Source: Achromobacter kerstersii
GTDB lineage: Bacteria; Pseudomonadota; Gammaproteobacteria; Burkholderiales; Burkholderiaceae_B
Reading direction: 5' to 3'
Length of the DNA stretch: 64,000 bases
NCBI RefSeq assembly: GCF_902859595.1
Contig: NZ_CADIJQ010000003.1
Span: forward strand, 186,001 to 250,000
This document shows, piece by piece, positions 53,729 to 62,724 of this stretch. The translations under genes were made by a program, and so were the position numbers. The number at the start of each line of letters is the position of its first letter. The stretch's first letter is position 1. Under the pieces are notes generated by a model. The model did not search any database. It was not told the DNA's origin and worked only from the letters and a program-made list of their open reading frames with translations.

Positions 53729-53833
53729 GGCCAAACCGGCCTTGGCCGGGGCGGTCAGGGCCAAGCCGGCCAGGGCCGGGGCGGCCAGAGCCAAGCCGGC
53801 CAGGGTCGGGGTGGCCACAGGGCCAAGCCGGTT
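53729..53833. repeat. 30-bp tandem repeat, about 3.4 copies
   Basis: GC-rich units at 53729-53758, 53759-53788 and 53789-53818 and a partial fourth. The array starts 50 bp after the transporter stop and ends at the stop of the convergent Rieske gene. It reads as a 10-residue Gly/Gln repeat in one frame, which is not convincing coding. Confidence 0.88.
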
Positions 53834-54223
53834 TTAGGCAGCAGCCTCGTCCCGCGGGCGAATCTTGCCCGTCGGCTGCCAGAAGACGCTGCCGTCGCGT
53901 TCGTCCACCGTCAGCACGGTCAGCCGGCCATTCTTACAGGGGCCGCCCACGCACAGGCCGGTGTCGGGCTGATACGTCGCGCCGTGGCGGGCGCACATGA
54001 TCAGGTCGCCCGCGCGGGTGAAGAAACTGCCTTCCCAGTCGAGTTCAACGCCGACGTGCGCGCAACGGTTCAGGTAGCCGTGCACGCGGTCCTGGTAGCG
54101 GACGAAGAAGGCGGTGGTCTGGCCCGCGCCGTCGGTCACCGGCACCTTGACGCCCAGGCCGCCATTGACAAGCTCAGCGGCGGCGCAAACGCGGACTTCG
54201 GGGGCGGCGGAGGAATCCAGCAT
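53834..54223 (-). CDS. Rieske [2Fe-2S] domain protein
   Basis: A 129-residue soluble protein with the Rieske cluster motifs C54-A-H56 and C77-A-R-H80. It resembles ferredoxin components of aromatic ring dioxygenases and stand-alone Rieske proteins, but no oxygenase is adjacent. It lies 51 bp downstream of the Atm1-type exporter gene on the same strand, so the two may be co-transcribed; both deal with iron-sulfur chemistry. Confidence 0.9.
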   Translation of the reverse strand: MLDSSAAPEVRVCAAAELVNGGLGVKVPVTDGAGQTTAFFVRYQDRVHGYLNRCAHVGVELDWEGSFFTRAGDLIMCARHGATYQPDTGLCVGGPCKNGRLTVLTVDERDGSVFWQPTGKIRPRDEAAA

Positions 54224-54274
54224 GGCGGGGCCTTCAATGAAAGGGTGCGATCTTCGGGCAGGTGAAAGGGGTTG

Positions 54275-56122
54275 TCAATCCGCGGGCGCGTCAGGGCCGC
54301 TGTTGGGATTGCTGGCGGACGCGTCATGGGCGCTGGGCGTGCTGTCCTGCTGACGCGCCCACATGCCGGCATACGCGCCGCCTAGGGCCAGCAGCTGCGG
54401 ATGGCGGCCGCGTTCCAAAATGCGGCCGTCGGACAGCACGATGATCTCGTCCGCGTCGGCCACGGTGGACAGGCGGTGGGCGATGATCAGCGTGCTGCGG
54501 CCCTGGCTGACTTCGCGCAGGTTCGCCTGGATTTCGCGTTCGGTATGGGTGTCCAGCGCGCTGGTGGCTTCGTCGAACAGGAAGATGGCGGGGTTCTTCA
54601 GAATGGTGCGTGCAATCGCCACGCGCTGTTTTTCACCGCCCGACAGTTTCAGGCCGCGCTCGCCCACCATGGTCTGGTAGCCGTCGGGCATGGTCATGAT
54701 CAGGTCGTGGATGTGCGCCAGGCGCGCGGCGGCCTGGATTTCCGCGTCAGTCGCGCCGGGGCGGCCATAGCCGATGTTGTAGTGGATGGTGTCGTTGAAC
54801 AGCACCGTGTCTTGCGGCACCACGCCAATCGCCGCGCGCAGGCTGGCCTGGGTCACGTCGCGCACGTCCTGGCCGTCGACAAGAATTGACCCGCTGTCGG
54901 CGTCATAGAAGCGGAACAACAGCCGGGCGATCGTGGATTTGCCCGCGCCTGACGTGCCCACGACCGCAACGGTTTTGCCCGCCGGAATGGTGAAGCTGAC
55001 GCCCTTCAGGATGGGCCGGCGTGCGTCGTAGCCGAAATACACATCCTTGAATTCGACCTGGCCGCCCGCCACGCGCAGCGGTTGGGCCTCGGGGCGGTCG
55101 GCCACTTCGCGGTCTTGGCCCAGCAGTTCGAACATGCGTTCCATGTCGATGATGGCTTGCTTGATCTCGCGGTAGATGAAGCCGAAGAAGCTCAGCGGCT
55201 GGTACAGCTGGAGCAGGTACGTGTTGACCAGCACGAAGTCGCCCAGCGTGTAGCGGCCTTCGGCGATGCCGGTGGCGGCCATCCACATGACTAGCGTCAG
55301 CCCCACCGAGATGATCGCGGCCTGGCCGATGTTCAGAATGGACAGGCTGACCTGGCTGCGCACGGCGGCGCGTTCGTAGCGGGTCAGCGACGCATCGTAG
55401 CGTTGCGCCTCGTGCTCTTCATTGCCGAAGTATTTGACTGTCTCGTAGTTCAACAGGCTTTCGATGGCCTTGGTGTTGGCCTCGGAATCCGTTTCGTTCA
55501 TCTGCCGCCGGAACTTGGTGCGCCATTCGGTGACGGCCAGCGTGTACGCCATGTACGTGATGACGGTGACGCCGGTGGCCAGCGCCAGCCACACGTCGAA
55601 CATCTTCCACAACACAATGCAGACAAGCCCGATCTCGAAAAACGTCGGCAGGATGTTGAACAGCAGAAACGACAGCAGTGTCTGGATGCCCTTGGTGCCG
55701 CGTTCGATGGCGCGCGTCAGCCCGCCCGTTTGGCGCGACAGGTGAAAGCGCAGCGCCAGCGCGTGCAGATGGCGGAAGATTCGCAGCCCGACCGCGCGGA
55801 TGGCGTGCTGGCCGACGCGCGCGAAGATAGCGTCGCGCAATTCCGAAAACAGCAATGACAACACGCGTGCCGTGCCGTAAGCCAGGATCAGCCCCAGCGG
55901 CACGGTGACGGCCCCGGGCGCGCCTTTGCCGAGCTCGTCGATGGCGTGCTTGTAGATCAGCGGCACGTAGACGGTGGCGGCCTTGGCGGCGAACAGACAG
56001 AGCAGGGCCGCCACGACCCGCACCTTCAGCCCGGTCTGGCCGGGCGGCCACAGGTAGGGAAAGAGGGTGCGCAGGGTGGAAAATCCGCCGCGATTCTTGG
56101 GCTGCGCGTCAGGGGAATTCAT
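54275..56122 (-). CDS. Atm1-type ABC exporter (half-transporter)
   Basis: A 615-residue fused membrane and ATPase protein. The membrane part has the Atm1/HMT1 hallmarks T-G-G-L-T-R-A-I-E-R-G-T-K-G-I and N-Y-E-T-V-K-Y-F-G-N-E; the ATPase part has Walker A G-T-S-G-A-G-K-S-T near 390, L-S-G-G-E-K-Q-R and F-D-E-A-T-S-A-L-D. Bacterial Atm1 proteins export glutathione-bound metals or persulfides. gshB is elsewhere in the window. The start at 56122 matches the family length. Confidence 0.93.
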   Translation of the reverse strand: MNSPDAQPKNRGGFSTLRTLFPYLWPPGQTGLKVRVVAALLCLFAAKAATVYVPLIYKHAIDELGKGAPGAVTVPLGLILAYGTARVLSLLFSELRDAIFARVGQHAIRAVGLRIFRHLHALALRFHLSRQTGGLTRAIERGTKGIQTLLSFLLFNILPTFFEIGLVCIVLWKMFDVWLALATGVTVITYMAYTLAVTEWRTKFRRQMNETDSEANTKAIESLLNYETVKYFGNEEHEAQRYDASLTRYERAAVRSQVSLSILNIGQAAIISVGLTLVMWMAATGIAEGRYTLGDFVLVNTYLLQLYQPLSFFGFIYREIKQAIIDMERMFELLGQDREVADRPEAQPLRVAGGQVEFKDVYFGYDARRPILKGVSFTIPAGKTVAVVGTSGAGKSTIARLLFRFYDADSGSILVDGQDVRDVTQASLRAAIGVVPQDTVLFNDTIHYNIGYGRPGATDAEIQAAARLAHIHDLIMTMPDGYQTMVGERGLKLSGGEKQRVAIARTILKNPAIFLFDEATSALDTHTEREIQANLREVSQGRSTLIIAHRLSTVADADEIIVLSDGRILERGRHPQLLALGGAYAGMWARQQDSTPSAHDASASNPNSGPDAPAD

Positions 56123-56384
56123 GGTTTTTCAGGGGTGCCGATGCAAGGGCCAGAGGCCGTGTGACGGGCATTATCGGACACGGGCGCTATTATTTGGCAG
56201 ATAACCCCTGGTACTTGTATACCCTGGCCGGGGGATGAGGTTCCGATATCGTGACGCGGGCGCAGCTCGGCAAGCTCGCTCTTTTTTCTCTTCAATCCTG
56301 GGTTAAGCCGGGCTGTGCCCAGGGTTGCGCGATCTGGCGCGTATTCGCCGCGCCAGTGTTGCGGTGCATGTTTCGGAGGGTCTT

Positions 56385-57212
56385 ATGGCGAAGGTACCCG
56401 CAGTGAAATTGAACGACGGAAACAAGATTCCCCAGTTGGGGCTGGGCGTTTGGCAAGTGCCGGACGAGCAGGCCGCGGCCAGCGTGAAAGAGGCGCTGGC
56501 GGCGGGTTACCGGTCGGTGGACACCGCGGCCATCTATGGCAACGAGGCGGGCGTGGGCACGGGTCTGCGCGCCTCCGGCGTGGCGCGCAAGGATCTGTTC
56601 ATCACCACCAAGCTCTGGAATGACCGGCACGGCTATGAAGACGCCCACAAGGCCATGGACGAAAGCCTGGAGAAGCTGGGCCTGGCCTACGTGGACTTGT
56701 ATTTGATCCACTGGCCCGTTGCCGGCAGCACGAAGTTCCTGGACGCGTGGCGCGCCATGGTCGAGATGAAGGAAGACGGCCGGGCGCGTTCCATTGGCGT
56801 GTCCAATTTCACGCGGGCCAATCTGGAACAGCTGATGGAGGCATCGAAAGTGGTGCCGGCCGTGAATCAGATCGAGCTGCATCCGGGGTTCGCCCAGCCC
56901 GAGCTGCGCGCGTTCCATGCCAAGCACGGCATCGCCACGGAGTCGTGGAGCCCGCTGGCCCAAGGCGGCATCACCAAGGAAAAGGTCATCCTGGATCTGG
57001 CGGAGAAGCACGGCAAGTCACCCGCCCAGATCACGCTGCGCTGGCACTTGCAGAGCAATCTGATCGTGATTCCAAAGTCGGTCACGCCTGCGCGCATCCG
57101 CGAGAACATCGACGTGTTCGATTTTGAGCTGTCGGCCGACGAAATCGCCGCCATCGACGGCATCAAGGAAGGCGCGCGCCTGGGGCCAGACCCGGAAAAG
57201 TTCGGTAAGTAG
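56385..57212 (+). CDS. Aldo/keto reductase
   Basis: A 275-residue NADPH-dependent reductase of the DkgA/DkgB type. The catalytic tetrad is D46, Y51, K76 and the histidine in L-I-H-W-P; the cofactor segment I-P-K-S-V-T-P-A-R-I-R-E-N matches the family. ATG at 56385 has CGGAGGG 5 bases upstream. Likely substrates are 2,5-diketogluconate or methylglyoxal-type carbonyls. Confidence 0.93.
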   Translation: MAKVPAVKLNDGNKIPQLGLGVWQVPDEQAAASVKEALAAGYRSVDTAAIYGNEAGVGTGLRASGVARKDLFITTKLWNDRHGYEDAHKAMDESLEKLGLAYVDLYLIHWPVAGSTKFLDAWRAMVEMKEDGRARSIGVSNFTRANLEQLMEASKVVPAVNQIELHPGFAQPELRAFHAKHGIATESWSPLAQGGITKEKVILDLAEKHGKSPAQITLRWHLQSNLIVIPKSVTPARIRENIDVFDFELSADEIAAIDGIKEGARLGPDPEKFGK

Positions 57213-57216
57213 GTGG

Positions 57217-57335
57217 GGGCGCCTAGCTGGGGGGCGCCTGGCTGGGGGCGCCTAGCTGGGGCGCCGAGCTGGGGGGGCGCCGAGCCGGCGCCTAGCCGGG
57301 GGCGCCAAGTCAGGCGTCTAGCCGGGTGCGGGGCA
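57217..57335. repeat. Degenerate GC-rich tandem repeat, 11-16 bp units
   Basis: Roughly eight units related to GGGGCGCCTAGCTGG, with variable length. The array starts 4 bp after the aldo/keto reductase stop and ends 20 bp before the stop of the convergent gene at 57355. Confidence 0.8.
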
Positions 57336-57354
57336 GCGGGGCCCCGTCTCCGGC

Positions 57355-57552
57355 CTAGTGTTTCAGCGGGAACACCCAGTAGCGCACGATCACCACAAGA
57401 AGCACGGTCAGCGTGATCCACGACGCCCAGTGCCATGCGCCGGTGCCCAGCAGCGCGGCCAGCAGGCCGAATACGCTCAGCACGCCCAGCACGATCGGCG
57501 CGCCCCAGACGAACATGAAGCCGCGGCCCCCTTTGGTTTTGCTCTTGCTCAT
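57355..57552 (-). CDS. Small membrane protein next to a PepSY protein
   Basis: A 65-residue protein with a basic start (M-S-K-S-K-T-K-G-G-R) and two hydrophobic helices (about 16-36 and 44-60). The start codon overlaps the stop of the PepSY gene by 4 bp (ATGA), so it is coupled to it. Likely an accessory subunit of the PepSY membrane protein. Confidence 0.75.
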   Translation of the reverse strand: MSKSKTKGGRGFMFVWGAPIVLGVLSVFGLLAALLGTGAWHWASWITLTVLLVVIVRYWVFPLKH

Positions 57553-58724
57553 GCAGGGGTCCTTTGCGGGGCGGCGGCGGCCTGGTGCCGTTTCACGAGT
57601 TCGTTGATGCGGGCTTCGGTGGCGCGGCGGCGCGCCACCCACAGGTACAGGCCGCTGACGAGCACCACGATGGTGATCAGGTCCAGCAGCGCCCAGATGA
57701 TCTTCAGCGGCAAGCCGGCGTAATCGCCAAAGTGCAGCGGACGCGACACTTCCAGCGCAGTCAGATACCAGGGCATCTTGGCCACGGTGGTGAGCTCGCC
57801 CGTCTTGCCGTCCACCAGCACGGGCGTGTTCAGCTTGGACGTCAGCGGTGTATCGCCACGCATCCAGGCGATGTAGTGGTGCGGGCTGCCGAAGGCGTTG
57901 CCGGGGAACGCGATGAACGACACTTCATTGCCGGGCATGGCTTTCTTTGCGGTATCGGCCGCAAGCTGCGCCGACGCCAGTTCGGTGGGCACGCTCTGGC
58001 CCTTGTACGGTTCCAGGATGCGGACGAGTTCAGTCGATTGCCACAGGCGGAACAGCGGCGTCGACAGCTCGTTGATAACGCCGGTAAACCCCACCACGAA
58101 TGCCCAGACCAGCGTGACGATGCCCAGCAGGTTGTGCAGGTCCAGCCATTTCAGGCGCGTGGAGCGCGTGGCGCGCACGGTGCCGAATTCCAGTTTCTTC
58201 ATGAACGGGCCATACAGCACCACGCCCGACACGATGGCCACGCAGAACAGCAAGCCCATGAAGCCCAGGAACAGCTCGCCGGGCAGCCCCGCAAACAGGT
58301 CCACGTGCAGCGCCAGCATGATGCCCATGAACGAAAACTTGTCTTCGGCGTAGGGCGGGCCATCCAGCAGCACATCGCCCGTGCGGCCGTCCATGCGCAC
58401 GGCGTGGCCAGACACCTGGCCGTCACCCGGCTTCTTCGCCATGCCGACATACACCTGCGGTTCATCGGGATCGAAGAACAGGTAATCAATGACTTCGCCC
58501 GGGTACATGGACTTGGCGCTGTTGACCAGCTTGTCCAGGTTGGCGGGCGGGGTGCCGGCAGGCACGTCCGACAAGGGCTTGGCGTCGTCGAGCCAGTGTT
58601 CGATCTCGTGATGGAACACCAGCGGCAAGCCGGTCAGACAGATGATGAGCAGGAAGATCGTGCAGACAAGGCTGGTCCATTTGTGGACCCAGTACCAAGT
58701 TTTGATGGTGGACGCGGCAGTCAT
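57549..58724 (-). CDS. PepSY-domain membrane protein (putative ferric reductase)
   Basis: A 391-residue inner-membrane protein with four helices and a periplasmic PepSY loop. The start (W-Y-W-V-H-K-W-T-S-L-V-C-T-I-F-L) and the V-F-H-H-E-I-E-H-W histidines match PepSY-associated membrane proteins near siderophore receptors (FoxB/PiuB type), proposed to reduce ferric siderophores. No TonB receptor is beside it. A Fur-like site lies about 65 bp upstream. Confidence 0.88.
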   Translation of the reverse strand: MTAASTIKTWYWVHKWTSLVCTIFLLIICLTGLPLVFHHEIEHWLDDAKPLSDVPAGTPPANLDKLVNSAKSMYPGEVIDYLFFDPDEPQVYVGMAKKPGDGQVSGHAVRMDGRTGDVLLDGPPYAEDKFSFMGIMLALHVDLFAGLPGELFLGFMGLLFCVAIVSGVVLYGPFMKKLEFGTVRATRSTRLKWLDLHNLLGIVTLVWAFVVGFTGVINELSTPLFRLWQSTELVRILEPYKGQSVPTELASAQLAADTAKKAMPGNEVSFIAFPGNAFGSPHHYIAWMRGDTPLTSKLNTPVLVDGKTGELTTVAKMPWYLTALEVSRPLHFGDYAGLPLKIIWALLDLITIVVLVSGLYLWVARRRATEARINELVKRHQAAAAPQRTPA

Positions 58725-58787
58725 GGCGACGGCAGGAGGGCGGCGTGCGCGGCCCCCCTTTAAGGTATTTGTGAGGAAAGTCGAAAC

Positions 58788-58814
58788 ATTATCACGAATA
58801 ATAGCGATTCTCGT
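58788..58814 (-). promoter_or_regulatory. Candidate Fur box upstream of the PepSY operon
   Basis: On the minus strand, GAGAATCGC-T-ATTATTCGT with a following GATAATG contains several overlapping GATAAT-type hexamers of the Fur consensus, 64-90 bp upstream of the PepSY start codon. Iron control is also what this gene family usually shows. Confidence 0.55.
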
Positions 58815-58971
58815 AACGTAATATTTTGACCCCTCTGGCGACAGAGGCCAAGGCCTGCCGCAGGGTAAAGCAGGTTAAAAAGAAGGGTCGTATTTCAACA
58901 GGCACGAATCGCCCCGGCGAGCTACCAAGAGACGGATTGCGTCCGTTTGGCGCCGGTGGCTGCGGATCATC

Positions 58972-59685
58972 ATGGAGCAGCGTTTTTTAAAAGTCCCGCG
59001 TAACGAACGTGGCCGCGATTTTGCGGTGGGCGACGTACACGGGCATTTTTCACGTTTACAGGAAAGCCTGGACCGGCTGGGCTTCGACCCCGGCGCTGAC
59101 CGGCTGTTCTCAGTCGGCGACCTGGTCGACCGCGGCCCCGAAAGCGAGGCCGCGCTGGACTGGCTGGCCCGCCCGTGGTTTTTCGCGGTGCAAGGCAACC
59201 ACGAGGACTACGCGATCCGCCACGTGCGCACAGGGCAGGTCGATGTAATGAACTGGCGCGGCTACGGCGGCGGCTGGTTCCTGGACCTGCCCGAAGACCG
59301 CCAGAAGGTCTACGCCGAAGCGTTTGCGCAACTGCCCATCGCGATCGAGGTCGAGACCTCTGACGGCGCCGTGGGGCTGCTGCACGCGGACTGTCCGGTG
59401 CTGTTCTGGCCGCGCCTGGAATCCGCCTTGCAAGACCGCTACAAGCGCACCAGCGCGGCGTGCCAGTGGTCGCGAGACCGGCTGCGGCAAATGAACCGGA
59501 CGGGCATTCAGGGCGTGCGGGCGGTGGTGGCCGGGCATACGCCGGTGGCCGCGCCCCTGCAACTGGGCAACGTTTATCACATTGATACCGAGGGCTGGCG
59601 CGAGGGGTATTTCACGTTCCTGGACTTGGAATCCCTGGCGGCTTGGCCGCACGAGGTGGTGACGGAGCTGATGGCCGAGGAATAG
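58972..59685 (+). CDS. PrpA-type serine/threonine phosphatase (metallophosphoesterase)
   Basis: A 237-residue calcineurin-type phosphatase with all metal motifs: G-D21-V-H23-G, G-D50-L-V-D-R-G and G-N76-H77-E, plus the late V-A-G-H-T-P. It resembles PrpA/PrpB of enteric bacteria and lambda phosphatase in size and start (R-F-L-K-V-P-R-N-E-R-G-R-D-F). Target proteins unknown. Divergent from the PepSY operon. Confidence 0.92.
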   Translation: MEQRFLKVPRNERGRDFAVGDVHGHFSRLQESLDRLGFDPGADRLFSVGDLVDRGPESEAALDWLARPWFFAVQGNHEDYAIRHVRTGQVDVMNWRGYGGGWFLDLPEDRQKVYAEAFAQLPIAIEVETSDGAVGLLHADCPVLFWPRLESALQDRYKRTSAACQWSRDRLRQMNRTGIQGVRAVVAGHTPVAAPLQLGNVYHIDTEGWREGYFTFLDLESLAAWPHEVVTELMAEE

Positions 59686-59697
59686 GGCGTGTCCGCT

Positions 59698-59733
59698 GCG
59701 GCAACGGCGGCAACGGCGGCAACGGCGGCAACT
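59698..59733. repeat. 9-bp tandem repeat, about four copies
   Basis: GGCAACGGC-type units in tandem, starting 12 bp after the phosphatase stop codon. Confidence 0.85.
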
Positions 59734-59767
59734 GTGGCCGCTGTGGCCCGCGCATGAACCGCACTGG

Positions 59768-59797
59768 AAAAAAAATGGGCGCCGCAAGGGCGCCCAT
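59768..59797 (-). terminator. Rho-independent terminator of mrcA
   Basis: On the minus strand, ATGGGCGCC and GGCGCCCAT form a perfect 9-bp stem around a 5-base loop, followed by eight T. Confidence 0.9.
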
Positions 59798-59817
59798 TGT
59801 GTTTGGCGGAGAGCCGG

Positions 59818-62421
59818 TCAGAGCGGGCGTGCGGTCACGGAGCCCACGGGGGTCACCGCACTGGCGCTGGCGGGCGCACCATCGGCGCCGAGCGGGGCGG
59901 CGACGGGCGCCGCAGCCGGTGCCGCGCCGTTATCCGTGCGCGGGACTTGAATCGGTTGCAGCGGCGCCTGGACGGCGCTGGTGTTCGGATTCTGCGGCAA
60001 GGCCGCGCCGGGCGTCGGCAGCGGCTTGACCGAAGTGTCCACGCCGTCGGTCGAGCGGTTGTTGTTCAGGAAGTCGGTCAGGGCATCGCCCGAAGACAGA
60101 TCCAGCGACGCCACGGCCTGGCCCGGCGGGAATTCCGAGAAATAGTATTCACCGTTGTCCACCAGCAGCCCGTCCGGACGCGGCGCGGGCTTGCCTTCCG
60201 GCACGCCCTTGAGCACCGGCTGCATGTAGTCCAGCCACGTCGACAGGGCCAGGCCGCTGCCGAATTCGTTGGTGCCCAGCGACTTGGGCTGGTCAAAGCC
60301 CATCCAGACGGTGGTGGCCAGCGTGGGCGTGAAGCCCGAGAACCACACGTCCACGGCTTCGTTGGTGGTGCCGGTCTTGCCGCCAACATCGTTGCGCTTG
60401 AGCACCTGATGCGCACGCGCGGCGGTGCCGCTGGTGGTGACGCCGCGCAGGATGTCGGCCATGACCCAGGCCGTGCGCGGGTCGATGGCGCGCGCGGCTT
60501 CATCGCCTGCGGTGACGGGCTGGGCTTCCATCAGGATCTTGCCCGAGCGGTCGGTGACGTGGGCAATCAGATACGGCGTGACGCGGTAGCCGCCGTTAGC
60601 GAAGACGCTGTAGCCGTTGACGACTTGCAGCGGCGTGGCGCCGCCCGCGCCCAGCGCCAGCGGCAACACGGCCGGCCAGCGGGATTTGTCGAAGCCGAAG
60701 CGGGTCAGGTAGTCCTGCGCGTACTGCGGCGAAATCGCTTGCAGGATGCGGATCGACACCATGTTCTTCGACCGGTACAAGCCCTGGCGCAAGGTCAGCA
60801 TGGGTTCGTACTTGTTGCCGTCGTTCTTGGGCTGCCAGTCTTTGGAGCCGGTCTGCGCGGCGGTCAGCATGAAGGGCTGGTCCGAGATCTGGGTGGCCGG
60901 CGTAAAGCCGCGCTCCAGTGCGGCCGCGTAGACGAACGGCTTGATGTTGGAACCTGGCTGGCGCCATGCCTGCGTCACGCGGTTGAAGTTGCCGCGGTTG
61001 TAGTCAAAGCCGCCGATCATCGCGCGGATGGCGCCGTCTTCGGGAACCATCGACACCAGCGCCGCCTGCAGCGCCGGCATGTTGATGATTTCCCAGTTGG
61101 TGCTGTCCTTGTCGCCGGTCTTGTGGATGTAGACCACCGAGCCACGGCGGATGCGCTGGCTGTCGCTGGCCTTCGGGTTCAGCGCGCGGGCCACCACGGC
61201 CAGCGCCTTCTTGTCGGAAATGGTGATGATGTCGCGCGAGCTGCGGGCCACCTTCACTTCGGTGGGGCTGGCCGACAGCACGACGGCCGCAAGCAGGTCT
61301 TCGCTGTCGGGCGTCTTGTCTTGCACGCCGTCCAGAATTTCGTCCAGCGCCTGCCCGTCGTTTTCGACGTTGTCAGGCAGGTCGATCTGGTCTTCCGGGC
61401 CGGGGTAAACGGCGCGGCGCGTGTAGTCCATCACGCCGTCGCGCACGGCGCGGTAGGCGGCTTCCTGGGCTTTCGAGTCGATCGTGGTGTAGACGTCGAT
61501 GCCCTTGGAATAGGTTTCTTCCTGGAACACGCCGTACATCAGCTGGCGCGCCAGTTCGGCGGGGTAGTCGCCGTGCACCGCGAAGCCGCGCGCGCTGGAG
61601 CCGTCCGCGCCGCGGATGGTCAGGTGCTGCTTCAGGGCTTCGTCGGCCTGTTCGGGCGTCAGATAGCCCAGCGTTTTCATGCGGCCCAGCACATAGTGCT
61701 GGCGGATTTCGGCGCGCGGGAAGTTGGTGATGGGGTTGAATCGCGACGGGGCCTTCGGGATGCCCGCCAGCATGGCGGCTTCGGCCGGCGTCACTTCCGA
61801 CAAGGGCTTGCCGAAGTACGTGCGCGACGCCGCCGCGAAGCCATAGGCGCGGTGGCCCAGATAGATCTGGTTCATGTAGAGCTCAAGGATCTGGTCCTTG
61901 GTGAGCTCGTTTTCAATCTTGAACGTGAGCAGCAGTTCGTAGAACTTGCGCGAATAGGTCTTTTCGGACGACAGGTAGAAGTTGCGCGCCACCTGCATCG
62001 TGATCGTGCTGCCGCCCTGCGTCTTGGACCCCTTGACCACGTTGGTCAGCACGGCGCGCGCAACGCCCATCCAGTCGACGCCACCGTGGCTGTAGAAGCG
62101 GTCGTCTTCGGCCGCCAGCACGGCTTGGCGCATCACGGGCGGGATTTCGTCAAAGCGCAGCACATTGCGGTGCTCTTCGCCGTATTCGCCGATCAGGACT
62201 TTGTCCGCCGTGTAGATGCGCAGCGGCACGCGCGGCCGGTAGTCGGTCATCGCGTGCAGGTCGGGCAGGCTGGGCCAGGCCAACGCCAGGGCGAGCCCCA
62301 GCAGAACGGCGCCGCACACGGCGGCGCCGGCCGCGAGGATGCCCGCTTTGACCAGGAGTCGTTTCCAGGGAAGGCCCGATTTGCCGCCCGGGGTGGCGGT
62401 GGATTGCTGGGGGGTGCTCAT
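59818..62421 (-). CDS. mrcA: Penicillin-binding protein 1A
   Basis: An 867-residue bifunctional peptidoglycan synthase. One N-terminal helix (about 21-48) anchors it. The glycosyltransferase has E105-D-D-R-F-Y-S-H-G-G and G-G-S-T-I-T-M-Q; the transpeptidase has the nucleophile S491 in G-S-N-I-K-P, S-K-N, and K682-T-G-T-T-N. The C-terminus is a Pro/Ala-rich tail of about 90 residues. The start at 62421 fits the family; length is a little above E. coli PBP1A (850). Confidence 0.97.
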   Translation of the reverse strand: MSTPQQSTATPGGKSGLPWKRLLVKAGILAAGAAVCGAVLLGLALALAWPSLPDLHAMTDYRPRVPLRIYTADKVLIGEYGEEHRNVLRFDEIPPVMRQAVLAAEDDRFYSHGGVDWMGVARAVLTNVVKGSKTQGGSTITMQVARNFYLSSEKTYSRKFYELLLTFKIENELTKDQILELYMNQIYLGHRAYGFAAASRTYFGKPLSEVTPAEAAMLAGIPKAPSRFNPITNFPRAEIRQHYVLGRMKTLGYLTPEQADEALKQHLTIRGADGSSARGFAVHGDYPAELARQLMYGVFQEETYSKGIDVYTTIDSKAQEAAYRAVRDGVMDYTRRAVYPGPEDQIDLPDNVENDGQALDEILDGVQDKTPDSEDLLAAVVLSASPTEVKVARSSRDIITISDKKALAVVARALNPKASDSQRIRRGSVVYIHKTGDKDSTNWEIINMPALQAALVSMVPEDGAIRAMIGGFDYNRGNFNRVTQAWRQPGSNIKPFVYAAALERGFTPATQISDQPFMLTAAQTGSKDWQPKNDGNKYEPMLTLRQGLYRSKNMVSIRILQAISPQYAQDYLTRFGFDKSRWPAVLPLALGAGGATPLQVVNGYSVFANGGYRVTPYLIAHVTDRSGKILMEAQPVTAGDEAARAIDPRTAWVMADILRGVTTSGTAARAHQVLKRNDVGGKTGTTNEAVDVWFSGFTPTLATTVWMGFDQPKSLGTNEFGSGLALSTWLDYMQPVLKGVPEGKPAPRPDGLLVDNGEYYFSEFPPGQAVASLDLSSGDALTDFLNNNRSTDGVDTSVKPLPTPGAALPQNPNTSAVQAPLQPIQVPRTDNGAAPAAAPVAAPLGADGAPASASAVTPVGSVTARPL

Positions 62422-62724
62422 TGCAGGCGATTCTAGGACAGAACGCTATAGACCGGCCAGGGCGCAATAAGGTTTCGGTAACCAAACTTGCCGGGGGCTG
62501 GGTGGGGGCGATTTGCCACGTAAATAAGGGGACGGGGTCTAGCATACGCGGGGCGCGGCGTTCGTGCGCGGGCGCGTGAAAAACCTTGATGAAATGCGCT
62601 GTGAAATGTATTGCGCGCGGTGACAAACGGCAAGGCCCCAAGCGTGCTTTTTTTGCGCACCCGGCGCGGGTTTGGGGGGCTCGCGCGCGCTTGCGCCGAG
62701 CTTAAGCGCGGTTTTATTAGGTAT
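62422..62724. other. Intergenic stretch upstream of mrcA
   Basis: 303 bp that should hold the mrcA promoter. A near-palindrome AAGGTTTCGGTAACCAAACTT-like element lies at about 62469-62489. No gene or RNA is recognised. Confidence 0.45.

Noticed and set aside
53609-54265. Gly/Gln-repeat protein on the plus strand
   Set aside because: It is the 30-bp array plus the antisense of the Rieske gene; no start signal.
59797-62436. 879-codon plus-strand frame opposite mrcA
   Set aside because: Antisense shadow of PBP1A; no ribosome site or domain.
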